Shown here: piece by piece, positions 1 through 8,204 of the stretch
Numbering within the stretch: the stretch's first letter is position 1
Layout of the letters: the number at the start of each line of letters is the position of its first letter
Translations under genes and position numbers: made by a program
The notes under the pieces: model-generated
Databases searched by the model: none
Told to the model about the DNA's origin: nothing
The model's input: the letters and a program-made list of their open reading frames with translations, nothing else
NCBI GenBank assembly: GCA_016234495.1
Contig: JACRBI010000054.1
Span: forward strand, 124,001-188,000
DNA: 64,000 bases
Direction: 5' to 3'
Source: Chloroflexota bacterium
GTDB taxonomy: Bacteria; Chloroflexota; Anaerolineae; Anaerolineales; Villigracilaceae

Positions 1-1
1 C

Positions 2-1342
2 GGCGGGGGAGAGTCCCGTCTTTCGTCAATGCAGGCCCGTCGGGTTAGCGCTCCAATTACATCTCCGCAGGCAGGTTCGTATTTTGACCTAAAAACACGT
101 GTCCAAAATAAATTGCTGGCCGAAATTGACCCGTCGATGGATGTTTCCAGAACGGATGATGTTCGGCGCACGATTCAAGGGCTATTTGAGCAGATCCTTA
201 CTGAAGAAAACATCGTCCTTTCACGACCTGAGCGCGCCCGATTATTTGAACAAATAGCGGCTGAAATCCTCGGGTTGGGACCGCTGCAGGCGCTGCTTGA
301 AGACGACACGATTACAGAAATCATGGTGAACGGTCCAAAGAATATATATATTGAACGAAAAGGCAAACTCCATCGGGTGCCAATTACCTTTGAAAGCAAT
401 GAACATGTGATGCGCATCATTGACCGCATCGTTGCTCCGCTGGGGCGCCGCATTGACGAGTCCAGCCCGTATGTTGATGCCCGCTTGCAGGATGGTTCCC
501 GCGTAAATGCCGTGATCCCGCCGATCTCACTGGTTGGGCCGGTGTTGACCATCCGTAAGTTTTCAAGGAATCCGATCACCATCGATCAGTTAATTCAATT
601 CGGCTCCATTACAAATGAGGCCATGCAGTTTCTAAAAGCATGTGTTGAATCCCGCCTGAATATTATTATCTCCGGCGGTACAGGCTCCGGCAAGACGACT
701 CTATTAAATGTGCTTTCGAGTTTTATCCCTGCCGATGAACGTATTTTAACGATTGAAAACGCAGCTGAATTACAACTGCGTCAGGAACACGTGGTGACGC
801 TTGAATCGCGCCCGCCCAATATTGAAGGACGGGGAGAAATCACCATCCGCGACCTGGTTATCAATGCCCTTCGTATGCGCCCTGAGCGAATCATCGTCGG
901 AGAGTGCCGCGGCGGCGAAACCCTGGATATGTTACAAGCCATGAACACAGGCCATGACGGCTCAATGACCACGGCTCATGCGAATAGCCCGCGCGATGCC
1001 ATTGCCCGTATCGAAACCATGTGTTTGATGGCAGGCATGGATCTACCCGTCCGCGCGATCCGCGAACAAATCGCAGGCGCGGTTGATGTGATCTGTCAGC
1101 AGGAGCGTATGCGTGACGGCACCCGTAAGGTCACGACCATTGCGGAAGTCAGCGGCATGGAAGGGGATGTCATAACCATGACGGATATTTTTGTCTTTGA
1201 ACATACTGGCATGGAAAATGGCCGGATCGTGGGGCGCACACGCCCGACAGGCTTGAGACCCAAATTCATGGATAAGATCGAAGGCGCGGGCATCCACTTG
1301 CCTCCCTCGATCTTCGGCATTGGTGAACGTCATCGTTATTAA
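2..1342 (+). CDS. cpaF: Tad/Flp pilus assembly ATPase CpaF (TadA), 5' end beyond window
   Basis: This is a cytoplasmic secretion ATPase that would power a Tad/Flp-type pilus or type II-like secretion apparatus. The Walker A motif GGTGSGKTT lies about residue 216 counted from the ATG at 29, followed by the GECRGGE and TTAHANS motifs typical of the VirB11/CpaF family. The frame stays open from position 2 through the ATG at 29, with no ribosome-binding site before that ATG, so the real start is probably left of the window. From the ATG the product is 437 residues, near the usual CpaF length. It is followed by tadB and tadC on the same strand, which fits an operon. Family assignment is firm; the substrate pilin is not in view. 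Confidence 0.93.
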   Translation, partial: GGGESRLSSMQARRVSAPITSPQAGSYFDLKTRVQNKLLAEIDPSMDVSRTDDVRRTIQGLFEQILTEENIVLSRPERARLFEQIAAEILGLGPLQALLEDDTITEIMVNGPKNIYIERKGKLHRVPITFESNEHVMRIIDRIVAPLGRRIDESSPYVDARLQDGSRVNAVIPPISLVGPVLTIRKFSRNPITIDQLIQFGSITNEAMQFLKACVESRLNIIISGGTGSGKTTLLNVLSSFIPADERILTIENAAELQLRQEHVVTLESRPPNIEGRGEITIRDLVINALRMRPERIIVGECRGGETLDMLQAMNTGHDGSMTTAHANSPRDAIARIETMCLMAGMDLPVRAIREQIAGAVDVICQQERMRDGTRKVTTIAEVSGMEGDVITMTDIFVFEHTGMENGRIVGRTRPTGLRPKFMDKIEGAGIHLPPSIFGIGERHRY

Positions 1343-1434
1343 AAAATTAACTGTAACGGGCTTTTACCTGCCTGGGTTGTTGGAGAGCATGGCTTAATGA
1401 AATTAAATCTGATGGAATACCTAGAAGGACTACA

Positions 1435-2391
1435 ATGACTTCCTGGATCATTATCATTGGCGGCTTGATTTTAATTGTTCTGCTAATAATCGGCGTTGTC
1501 GCTTCTTCAAACAGCGAACGCACCATTGTTGAACAACGCCTTAGTCAGTATCTCGACGACGATAGGAAAAATGCAGACCGCGACGCACAACGTTCGGTCA
1601 TCACCGATTGGGTGTCGAAGCGGGTGGAAAAAACCTCCATCGGTGACCGGGTCGCCCGCGACCTTGCCCGCGCGGATCTAAAATTCAAAGTTGCTGAATA
1701 TTTTGTCTTGATCGCGGTAAGCATTTTAATAGGCGGATTGTTCGCCTGGTTCCTGGGAAATAGACACCCGATCTCGGCTCTGATCGGAGCTGTTGCAGGC
1801 GCTTTCGCCCCGGGGTTTTATGTAAAACGACAACAAAGACAGCGCCTTCAAAAATTCAACGACCAGTTATCCGACATGCTTAACTTGATGGTCAACGGTC
1901 TTCGCGCCGGTTATTCCACCATGCAGGCCATGGAGGCGATCAGCAAGGAATTGCCGTCACCGATCAATGATGAGTTTCGGCGTGTCGTGCAGGAAATGCA
2001 GATCGGCATTCCCATGGAAACCGCCCTGGATAATCTTCTTCGCCGTATTCCAAGCGCCGACCTGGACTTTGTAATCACAGCCATCAACGTTCAGCGTGAG
2101 GTGGGTGGCAACCTCTCGGAAATTTTGGATAATATTTCCTTTACCATCCGTGAACGTGTCCGCATCAAAGGCGAGGTGCGCGTGCTGACATCACAAGTCC
2201 GCACCTCCGGCACAATTCTTTCCTTGATACCCTTTGGCCTTACCATTGTTCTATGGTTCCTTAATCCGGAATATTTAATGTCCATTACACAAGGCGGACC
2301 TTTATGCACCGCTGCCATTATTTGTGTCGTCATCGGCTTGATCGGATCCAGCTACTTTATCATGATGCGTATCGCGGATATTGAGGTGTAG
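1435..2391 (+). CDS. tadB: Tad pilus inner platform protein TadB (type II secretion F domain)
   Basis: The 318-residue product has one N-terminal membrane segment, a membrane pair around residues 85-125, a cytoplasmic T2SSF domain (residues about 145-270, with the typical LNLMVNGLRAGYS stretch) and C-terminal membrane segments. In Tad systems TadB and TadC form the membrane platform driven by CpaF. An AGAAGGA ribosome-binding site lies about 7 nt before the ATG. It sits 92 nt after cpaF and one nucleotide before the ATG of tadC, so it is almost certainly cotranscribed with both. The B/C assignment relies on gene order and T2SSF sequence type. Confidence 0.9.
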   Translation: MTSWIIIIGGLILIVLLIIGVVASSNSERTIVEQRLSQYLDDDRKNADRDAQRSVITDWVSKRVEKTSIGDRVARDLARADLKFKVAEYFVLIAVSILIGGLFAWFLGNRHPISALIGAVAGAFAPGFYVKRQQRQRLQKFNDQLSDMLNLMVNGLRAGYSTMQAMEAISKELPSPINDEFRRVVQEMQIGIPMETALDNLLRRIPSADLDFVITAINVQREVGGNLSEILDNISFTIRERVRIKGEVRVLTSQVRTSGTILSLIPFGLTIVLWFLNPEYLMSITQGGPLCTAAIICVVIGLIGSSYFIMMRIADIEV

Positions 2392-2392
2392 C

Positions 2393-3364
2393 ATGAATTT
2401 GGCAATTGTTGGAATTATCGTAGGGATCATCATTTTAGGCGGCGCGACTGCGCTAGTCGTTGTGGGGCTGAGATATTCCCGTCAAAACCAGCAGGATGAT
2501 ATCGATCCGGTCATGACGCGTCTGGCTGAGGCGACACAACGAGGCGAATCAGTTTCCCTTGAAGATATCGAATTGCAGCAGCCGTTCATGGAACGTGTCA
2601 TCATCCCGGTTGTAAGAAGAATCGGTGAAATATCCACAAAATTTACTCCCCAAAAACTTTTGGAAGAAACCACCCTGAAGTTGGAACTGGCGGGGAATCC
2701 CGGCCGCATTGATGCCGCTACATTTTTGGCGACCCGCTTCGTGGGAGCGGCGGTTTTTGGCGGCCTTCTGCTTTTGATCTCTTTTCTCTCCACCAGCAAA
2801 TGGCCGCTTGGAAGGGTCATTCTGGTCGTCGGCATATTCACCGCCCTGGGATTTTTCTTCCCCCAATTGTGGCTGCAGAGCCGCATCAATCGCCGCCAGA
2901 CTGAAGTGCGCAAAGCCATGCCTGATGCGCTTGACCTGCTCACCATCTGCGTGGAAGCGGGGCTGGGTTTTGATGCCGCGATGGCCAAGGTAAGTGAAAA
3001 ATGGGAGAATGAACTTTCGATCATGTTTGGGCGGGCCATCCGTGAAGTGCAGCTGGGCAAACCGCAGCGTGAAGCTTTGCGTGATATGGCAGATCGTCTT
3101 GGCTTGCCTGAACTCACAAGCTTCGTGGCGGCAGTGATCCAAAGCCAGATACTGGGCGTGAGTCTGGCAAAAGTGCTCCGAATTCAATCCGATCAGATGC
3201 GGATGAAACGCCGTCAGTTTGCGGAGGAACTCGCGCACAAAGCCCCGGTCAAGATGATCATTCCCATGGCTTTGTTGACATTCCCATCCATTATGATCAT
3301 TCTGATGGCGCCGGCAGGATTCCAAATTGCAAAGGCGTTTGGCCCGATCGTAGGAGGCTTTTAG
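2393..3364 (+). CDS. tadC: Tad pilus inner platform protein TadC (type II secretion F domain)
   Basis: This is the second T2SSF platform protein, 323 residues, with an N-terminal membrane helix, a helix pair near residues 105-160, the conserved ALDLLTICVEAGLGFDAA stretch and a C-terminal membrane helix. The start chosen is the ATG at 2393; a TTG at 2381 in the same frame would overlap the tadB stop and leave no room for the GAGGTG ribosome-binding site at 2383-2388. Gene order cpaF-tadB-tadC matches known Tad loci. No pilin, prepilin peptidase or secretin gene follows, so the rest of the locus would lie left of the window or elsewhere. Confidence 0.9.
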   Translation: MNLAIVGIIVGIIILGGATALVVVGLRYSRQNQQDDIDPVMTRLAEATQRGESVSLEDIELQQPFMERVIIPVVRRIGEISTKFTPQKLLEETTLKLELAGNPGRIDAATFLATRFVGAAVFGGLLLLISFLSTSKWPLGRVILVVGIFTALGFFFPQLWLQSRINRRQTEVRKAMPDALDLLTICVEAGLGFDAAMAKVSEKWENELSIMFGRAIREVQLGKPQREALRDMADRLGLPELTSFVAAVIQSQILGVSLAKVLRIQSDQMRMKRRQFAEELAHKAPVKMIIPMALLTFPSIMIILMAPAGFQIAKAFGPIVGGF

Positions 3365-3408
3365 CAGGACAACGAAGTTAACCTTCCGTTATTTTTGGAA
3401 GTGCTGAT

Positions 3409-4137
3409 TTGAAAAACGCACCCTATACACTCTACCGTTCGATTTGGAGCGCTCTTGACCTGCTTTACCCCCCTGTCTGCGGCGGGTGTGGAAAGAACGG
3501 CTCCCGCTGGTGTGTAGAGTGCCAGGGACGTGTGAAAATATTAAATGGGATTTTATGCGAAGTATGCGGCCTTCCGCTGGAACGGGCAGGAGTTTGCAAC
3601 ACCTGTCAGGCGGATCAGCCGCATTTTCGCGCATTAAGAGCCTGGGCAGTTTTTGACAATCCTGTGAGAAACGCATTGCATCAACTGAAGTATCGGAAGG
3701 ATATGTCCCTGGGTGATTCGCTTGCCGCGCAAATGGCGTCGTTCGTGCGCGAACTACGCTGGCCCATTGACATGATTATCCCCATCCCGCTCGGGAAACA
3801 AAGACTTAAGGAACGGGGCTATAATCAGGTTGCAATGATCGCACAACCCCTGGCTCTGGCATTGGATTTAAAATACGCATCCGCAGGATTGGTGCGGCGC
3901 AAGGAAACCCGTTCGCAGGTTGGGTTGACGAAATCTGAAAGGCGGGAAAATGTCCACTCGGCGTTTCAGGCCGGGGTGGATGTGACCGATAAAATAATTT
4001 TAGTGATGGATGATGTTTCTACAACAGGATCAACTCTTTCGTCCAGCGCAGAGGCGTTGTATTCCTCTGGCGCAAAAGATGTGTATGCGTTGACAGTCGC
4101 CCGCGCGCTGCCTCATCATGGCTTACAGCACGCGTGA
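3409..4137 (+). CDS. comFC: ComF family phosphoribosyltransferase-like protein
   Basis: The 242-residue protein has an N-terminal zinc-ribbon region with CGGCG, CVEC, CEVCG and CNTC cysteine pairs (residues about 24-67) and a C-terminal phosphoribosyltransferase fold with the PRPP loop VMDDVSTTGST near residue 200. Members of this family (ComFC/GntX) take part in DNA uptake or nucleotide salvage. The start is a TTG at 3409, chosen because GGAAG lies seven nucleotides upstream and no in-frame ATG is available before the cysteine region. It follows the tad genes by 44 nt and precedes hpf. A role in competence with the pilus genes is possible but inferred. Confidence 0.85.
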   Translation: MKNAPYTLYRSIWSALDLLYPPVCGGCGKNGSRWCVECQGRVKILNGILCEVCGLPLERAGVCNTCQADQPHFRALRAWAVFDNPVRNALHQLKYRKDMSLGDSLAAQMASFVRELRWPIDMIIPIPLGKQRLKERGYNQVAMIAQPLALALDLKYASAGLVRRKETRSQVGLTKSERRENVHSAFQAGVDVTDKIILVMDDVSTTGSTLSSSAEALYSSGAKDVYALTVARALPHHGLQHA

Positions 4138-4177
4138 GCGTTTTTGTGCGTGATTTTCATCCCAATAAGGAGGACGT

Positions 4178-4741
4178 ATGTCCAACAAAGTGGAAGTTCA
4201 GACAAGAAATATCCGATTGACTGATAAGATCGATGAGTACGTAAATAAGAAGGCAGGCAATTTTGATCACTACCTGCCGTCAATTGATGAAGCGCGCGTG
4301 GAGTTGTCGCATCACAAGGCGGCGCGCAACGCCACTGACCGCAACGTGGCGCAGATTACCGTGCATGGCAAGGGCTTCACCCTTCGCACCGAAGAACGCG
4401 CAGAAGAAGCTCTGGCCGCGTTTGATCTGGCACATGAAAACATGCAAAGGCAGATCGAACGATACAAAGGCAAGCACCAGCTTGGGCGCGGCGACGGTCG
4501 CTCTGCCGCAGACGCCGCCGAGCCGATCCTTGACGAAGAGACGGGCGAACTCTCCGCGCTTGTGGCGCGCAAAAAGAAATTCGTGCTTTATCCAATGGAC
4601 GAAGAGGAGGCGGTTGTGCAAATGCGAAACCTCGGCCACGATAACTTCTTTATCTTTTATAATGCCAAGACGAGTAAAATCAACGTGCTGTACCGCAGGC
4701 GCAACGGAAGCTATGGATTGATCGAGCCTGAGCTTGGTTAA
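4178..4741 (+). CDS. hpf: Long-form ribosome hibernation promoting factor (HPF/RaiA)
   Basis: The product binds the small ribosomal subunit and, as a long-form HPF, would drive 100S dimer formation during stasis. The 187-residue protein has an N-terminal RaiA/YfiA domain (about 1-100), an acidic linker and a C-terminal dimerisation domain (about 130-187) containing FVLYPMDEEEAVVQM and the YRRRNGSYGLIEP ending typical of long forms. AAGGAGG lies just before the ATG. A strong terminator follows at 4754-4791, so the transcript probably ends here and folE has its own promoter. Confidence 0.94.
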   Translation: MSNKVEVQTRNIRLTDKIDEYVNKKAGNFDHYLPSIDEARVELSHHKAARNATDRNVAQITVHGKGFTLRTEERAEEALAAFDLAHENMQRQIERYKGKHQLGRGDGRSAADAAEPILDEETGELSALVARKKKFVLYPMDEEEAVVQMRNLGHDNFFIFYNAKTSKINVLYRRRNGSYGLIEPELG

Positions 4742-4753
4742 TCCGTGCTGAAA

Positions 4754-4791
4754 ACTGGCCTGACGGCTGCGGCTGTCAGGCCAGTTTTTTT
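4754..4791 (+). terminator. Rho-independent terminator after hpf
   Basis: An 11-bp perfect stem (4754-4764 with 4775-4785, arm ACTGGCCTGAC) with a ten-base loop is followed directly by a run of T. Confidence 0.93.
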
Positions 4792-4816
4792 ATTTTAATT
4801 TTCTGCTGGAGTAAAA

Positions 4817-5440
4817 ATGGAATTTGATGATGTCAGCGATAAAGATGTGACCAACGGCAGCATGGACGACGCCTCGATCGAGAGCGCGATAGCTCAAATT
4901 TTAAATGCTGTCGGCGAAGACCCGCAACGCGAAGGACTGCAATTCACGCCGCGGCGCGTGGCGCGCATGTACCACGAACTGCTTGGCGGTTACAAAATGG
5001 ATTCGAATGCCATGATCAACGGCGCGCTGTTCGAGGTGCAATACGATGAAATGGTGCTCGTGCGCGACATCGAGTTCTACAGCCTGTGCGAACATCACAT
5101 GCTTCCATTCATTGGCCGCGCCCACGTTGCCTACATCCCCGATGGCAAGGTGCTTGGCCTCTCCAAGATTCCGCGCATCGTGGATATGTATGCCCGCCGT
5201 CTGCAAGTGCAGGAACGCATGACTCGTCAGATCGCGGATTTTCTGCGTGACCTGCTCAAGCCGCAGGGTGTGGCGGTTGTCGTTGAAGCCATGCACCTGT
5301 GCTCGATGATGCGCGGCGTAAAAAAACACGACGCGCGCATGACCACCTCGGCCATGCACGGCGCATTCCGCGCCAACCTCGCCACGCGCCAGGAATTTCT
5401 GGCCAACATCTCGCGCGGCGAAATGCCGTTACAGATATAA
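4817..5440 (+). CDS. folE: GTP cyclohydrolase I
   Basis: The enzyme converts GTP to 7,8-dihydroneopterin triphosphate, the first step to folate and other pterins. The 207-residue product keeps the zinc ligands in [10 protein letters not shown] (Cys and His, about residues 92-95) and [10 protein letters not shown], and the [16 protein letters not shown] segment characteristic of type I FolE. A GGAG site lies about eight bases before the ATG. The folB gene for the later aldolase step lies convergently on the other strand across a 200-nt repeat-bearing space. Confidence 0.96.
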   Translation: MEFDDVSDKDVTNGSMDDASIESAIAQILNAVGEDPQREGLQFTPRRVARMYHELLGGYKMDSNAMINGALFEVQYDEMVLVRDIEFYSLCEHHMLPFIGRAHVAYIPDGKVLGLSKIPRIVDMYARRLQVQERMTRQIADFLRDLLKPQGVAVVVEAMHLCSMMRGVKKHDARMTTSAMHGAFRANLATRQEFLANISRGEMPLQI

Positions 5441-5448
5441 GATGGCTC

Positions 5449-5475
5449 ACGCTCCTTGTATAAAGGAGCGTTTCT
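5449..5475 (+). terminator. Terminator after folE
   Basis: A nine-base stem ACGCTCCTT (5449-5457) pairs with AAGGAGCGT (5463-5471) around a five-base loop, followed by a short T-rich stretch. Confidence 0.75.
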
Positions 5476-5496
5476 TATAGTGGTTGAACGTTTTTT

Positions 5497-5634
5497 GGAC
5501 ACGGATTTGACGGATCGCACGGAGAAACACGGCTTTATTAAAAGGATTTTTCTTATATTTCTGCATCTTCCGTGTTTAAGTGGATTAAAAAAGATTAGCG
5601 AAAATTAGTGGAGATTAGCGGATAAACACCGCGC
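5497..5634. repeat. Intergenic palindromic repeat, family D copy 1
   Basis: The folE-folB space contains a run of related words (ACACGGATT, CGGATCGCACGG, GAAACACGG, then CCGTGTTT) followed by GATTAGCGAAAATTAGTGGAGATTAGCGG. The first part resembles the arms of the larger element at 45294-45480, which also alternates CACGGATT, GCACGGA and TTCACGG. No coding frame is supported here. Confidence 0.55.
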
Positions 5635-5641
5635 CTCGACC

Positions 5642-6007
5642 TTAACCCCGGGCTTGATTCTCGCGCTCGACTTCCACCGCCACTGAATCAGCTTCCGGCA
5701 CCGCCCCGGGCTTATCCACCCGCAAGATGACCTTCACCACCCTCGGCTCTTGCAGGCAGATTTCTGCAAGGTCATTGGCCAGCGCCTCGACAGTCATCCG
5801 CGCCGCGCTTTCTGCGTGAGCGCGGAGTTTTTTTGCCATGTCGCTGTAGCTGACGCAATCGGAGATGTTGTCGCTCAAAGCGGCAGGGCGCGTGTCTGTG
5901 AACATCGTCGCGTTGATGATGATCTCGCGCAAGGTGACCCGCTCCCAATCATGGATGCCGAGGATGACATTTGCGCGCAGGTTTTGGATGATGACCCTGT
6001 CCATCAT
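5642..6007 (-). CDS. folB: Dihydroneopterin aldolase
   Basis: The enzyme splits 7,8-dihydroneopterin to 6-hydroxymethyl-dihydropterin in folate synthesis. The 121-residue product has the FolB pattern: IIQNLRANVILGIHDWER at the N terminus, SDCVSYSDMAKKLR in the middle, and the VVKVILRVDKPGAVPEADSV segment containing the active-site lysine region. Its ATG overlaps the stop of the Lgt-like gene by four bases, indicating translational coupling in a three-gene leftward operon (tlpA-like, lgt-like, folB). Two ATG codons are adjacent; the upstream one is used here. Confidence 0.92.
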   Translation of the reverse strand: MMDRVIIQNLRANVILGIHDWERVTLREIIINATMFTDTRPAALSDNISDCVSYSDMAKKLRAHAESAARMTVEALANDLAEICLQEPRVVKVILRVDKPGAVPEADSVAVEVERENQARG

Positions 6008-6726
6008 TGATTCTCCTTCAGGCGCGATTCAAACAAAATAAAGGCGACAGCCAGCGCGACCCAGGCGATGACCTGTTCCTGCCGCAAGCCATTAAAGATC
6101 AATATACTGTCGCCGCGGAAGGCTTGAATCAATAACTGTGAACCTGCTGTGAACGCGGCGTAGGTGAGGAAGAGAATGCCCGGGCGTGGAGTCTGCTTTT
6201 TGAACCAGAGCAGGCCAAAGATTAAGAGCGATGCGAGCGTCTCGTAGATTTGAGTCGGATGCCGCGTCGCATTCCACAAATTGATTCCCCACGAAAGGCC
6301 AGTCTCTTTTCCAAAGGCTGTACCAGCCGCGAGATGGCTTAATCCCAATCCGATGGCGAGGATCGCGAAGAAGGGCGTCAGCGCATCGAGCGTGTTCCAG
6401 AATATTAGCCCGCTGCGCTGGCCATAAACGATCGCGGCGATAAATGCGACTGCCACCGCGCCGAGCGGGTCGAAGATTTCGGGATTTCTTGAGATGATGT
6501 CGAGCGGACTTTTGAGGAAGGCGGGCATGTTTTGCAATGCGAATGAGATGCGCCCGCCGATGATGAATGAGATGAAACCGTAGAAGATCATATTGTTGAT
6601 ATTTTTTTTGCTAATGCCATGACAGTCGGCGCGTTTTTCGGCGAGACTGAGGCCGATCATAAAGGCAGCGGAGAGTAGGATTATGTGGAGGGGAGGGGCG
6701 AATAGATTGCGGAAGGTTGTGAGCAT
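6004..6726 (-). CDS. Lgt-like polytopic membrane protein lacking key Lgt residues
   Basis: The product is a 240-residue integral membrane protein with about seven hydrophobic segments. It resembles prolipoprotein diacylglyceryl transferase through GRISFAL near the N terminus and the RHPTQIYE motif. However, the RxGNFxNGE block of true Lgt is replaced by a GLGLSHLAAGTAFGK sequence, and the His-Gly-Gly motif is replaced by DPLGAV, so classical activity is doubtful. The ATG at 6726 was chosen over a longer frame starting at 6867 because it begins one base after the TlpA-like stop. It lies between a thiol-redox protein and folB, which suggests a role with the redox protein, but this is inference. 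Confidence 0.75.
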   Translation of the reverse strand: MLTTFRNLFAPPLHIILLSAAFMIGLSLAEKRADCHGISKKNINNMIFYGFISFIIGGRISFALQNMPAFLKSPLDIISRNPEIFDPLGAVAVAFIAAIVYGQRSGLIFWNTLDALTPFFAILAIGLGLSHLAAGTAFGKETGLSWGINLWNATRHPTQIYETLASLLIFGLLWFKKQTPRPGILFLTYAAFTAGSQLLIQAFRGDSILIFNGLRQEQVIAWVALAVAFILFESRLKENQ

Positions 6727-6727
6727 G

Positions 6728-7270
6728 TTATTTGAGTATCTCTTCAATGCGTGTGCGCAGCAGGGCTTCAGACATCGGGCCGCCAATGACAACTTCATTG
6801 ATGATGCCATCGCGATTAATAAAATAAGATGAAGGCAGGGATCGCAGTTGATAGGCGGCTGCGACATCTCCCGTTTCTTCGAGCAGGATCGGGAAAGTTA
6901 GGCTGTATTCCTGAATGAATGGAGCGATGGCAAGCGGATTATCTTGATGGGTCATGTCCACTGCGAGAACAATAAAGCCTTGATCTTTGTATTCCTGATA
7001 CATCTTTTCGATGGAAGGCATTTCAGCGCGGCAGGGCGGGCACCACGTGGCCCAAAGATTTACAAGCACCGCATTGCCACGCAATTCAGACAGCGTGAAT
7101 GTTTCACCTGTCGGAGTCTTGAGCGTGAAATCTGGCGCGGCGAAGCCGGCTTGCGGCGCGGGGATGTTCCCCGCCGTGGATGTGCCGTTGCGATCCATCG
7201 AGAGAAACGTCCATGCTCCGCCGGCGATAAGGATGAGAAGATAAAGGATGATACGTTGATTTTTTTGCAT
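6728..7270 (-). CDS. TlpA/ResA family membrane-anchored thioredoxin-like protein
   Basis: The 180-residue product has an N-terminal membrane anchor (residues about 7-25) and a redoxin domain outside the membrane with the WATWCPPCRAEMPS active site, a redox-active CPPC pair. TlpA/ResA-type proteins reduce disulfides in secreted or cytochrome-maturation substrates. The ATG at 7270 places the anchor at the usual distance from the N terminus; two upstream in-frame ATG codons (7318 and 7288) add residues with no signal character. It is the first gene of a leftward operon with the Lgt-like gene and folB, and is divergent from the DUF429 gene 82 bases away. Confidence 0.87.
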   Translation of the reverse strand: MQKNQRIILYLLILIAGGAWTFLSMDRNGTSTAGNIPAPQAGFAAPDFTLKTPTGETFTLSELRGNAVLVNLWATWCPPCRAEMPSIEKMYQEYKDQGFIVLAVDMTHQDNPLAIAPFIQEYSLTFPILLEETGDVAAAYQLRSLPSSYFINRDGIINEVVIGGPMSEALLRTRIEEILK

Positions 7271-7352
7271 GGCTTTCAGAGTATACATGAATTGGGGGGT
7301 AAAATAGGTTTTGTCCACTTACCTGTCTACCCGTATTCAGGAAACCTTACCC

Positions 7353-8114
7353 ATGATTTATTCTGACAAGACCTTCGTGGGCATTGACCCCACTTCTGGA
7401 AACAACTCCTTTACCTATGCGGCATTGGATCATGACTTGAATCTCATTGCGCTCGCTGACGGTGAATTGGACGACCTGACTGTGTTCATCTCTGCGCAGA
7501 AGTCAGTGGTGGCGGCGGTGAACGCGCCCGCAGGCATCAGCCGTGGGTTTGTTCGTGAGGCGCTGAAAAAGAAAGCGGTCAAGCCGCACCAACTGCGCAG
7601 TGTGGAGATGCGTGTGGCAGAGTATGAATTGCGTGAACGGGGAATCAATATCGCAGGCACTCCCGCAAACGAAGGTTTATGCTTCGAATGGGTGAAGGCC
7701 GGGTTTGAGGTATATCGCAAACTGGGGAAGATGGGCTTCAAGAAATATCCCCGCAGCGATTTGGTCCCCCAGATTTTGGAGACAAATTCACATGCGTGTT
7801 TTTCCGTGCTGGCGGGGCAAATCCCTTTGGCGAAGCCATCACTCGAAGGCCGCCTGCAAAGACAATTGATTTTGTATGAGCGCGGACTCGGCATCAAAGA
7901 CCCCATGGATTTTTTTGAAGAGATCACGCGTTACAAACTTTCCAAAGGTATCTGGCCGATGGAGTTGCTATATTTCCCCGGGCAACTCGATGCCCTCGCG
8001 GCGGCATACACTGCCTGGCTGGCGGTGAACAAGCCCGAGCATATCTCCATGATCGGCGACGCAAAAGAGGGAATGATTGTGCTGCCAGAGAAGGAACTCA
8101 AAGAGAAATATTAG
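7353..8114 (+). CDS. DUF429 domain protein
   Basis: The 253-residue product begins FVGIDPTSGNNSFTYAALD, the N-terminal actin/RNase H-like beta strand and glycine region seen in DUF429 proteins, and contains ETNSHACFSVLAGQIPLAKPS-like and LDALAAAYTAWL segments typical of that family. The fold suggests a predicted nuclease or nucleotide-binding role, but no biochemical function is established that I can state. The ATG at 7353 is preceded by AGGAAA; the longer frame from a TTG at 7311 has no such site. A strong terminator follows. Confidence 0.75.
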   Translation: MIYSDKTFVGIDPTSGNNSFTYAALDHDLNLIALADGELDDLTVFISAQKSVVAAVNAPAGISRGFVREALKKKAVKPHQLRSVEMRVAEYELRERGINIAGTPANEGLCFEWVKAGFEVYRKLGKMGFKKYPRSDLVPQILETNSHACFSVLAGQIPLAKPSLEGRLQRQLILYERGLGIKDPMDFFEEITRYKLSKGIWPMELLYFPGQLDALAAAYTAWLAVNKPEHISMIGDAKEGMIVLPEKELKEKY

Positions 8115-8121
8115 CCGGCCA

Positions 8122-8157
8122 AACTTCCGAAGCCTGCATGACTTCGGAAGTTTTTAT
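8122..8157 (+). terminator. Terminator after the DUF429 gene
   Basis: An 11-bp perfect stem (AACTTCCGAAG, 8122-8132, with 8142-8152) and a nine-base loop are followed by TTTATT. Confidence 0.9.
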
Positions 8158-8204
8158 TACACCCTTTGGTAAAATAGAACCATTCTTTCAAAAAAAGGAT
8201 TCCC

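Noticed and set aside
2549..3325. 258-codon open frame on the - strand inside tadC
   Set aside because: Antisense to a clear T2SSF gene; composition typical of a shadow frame and no start signal.
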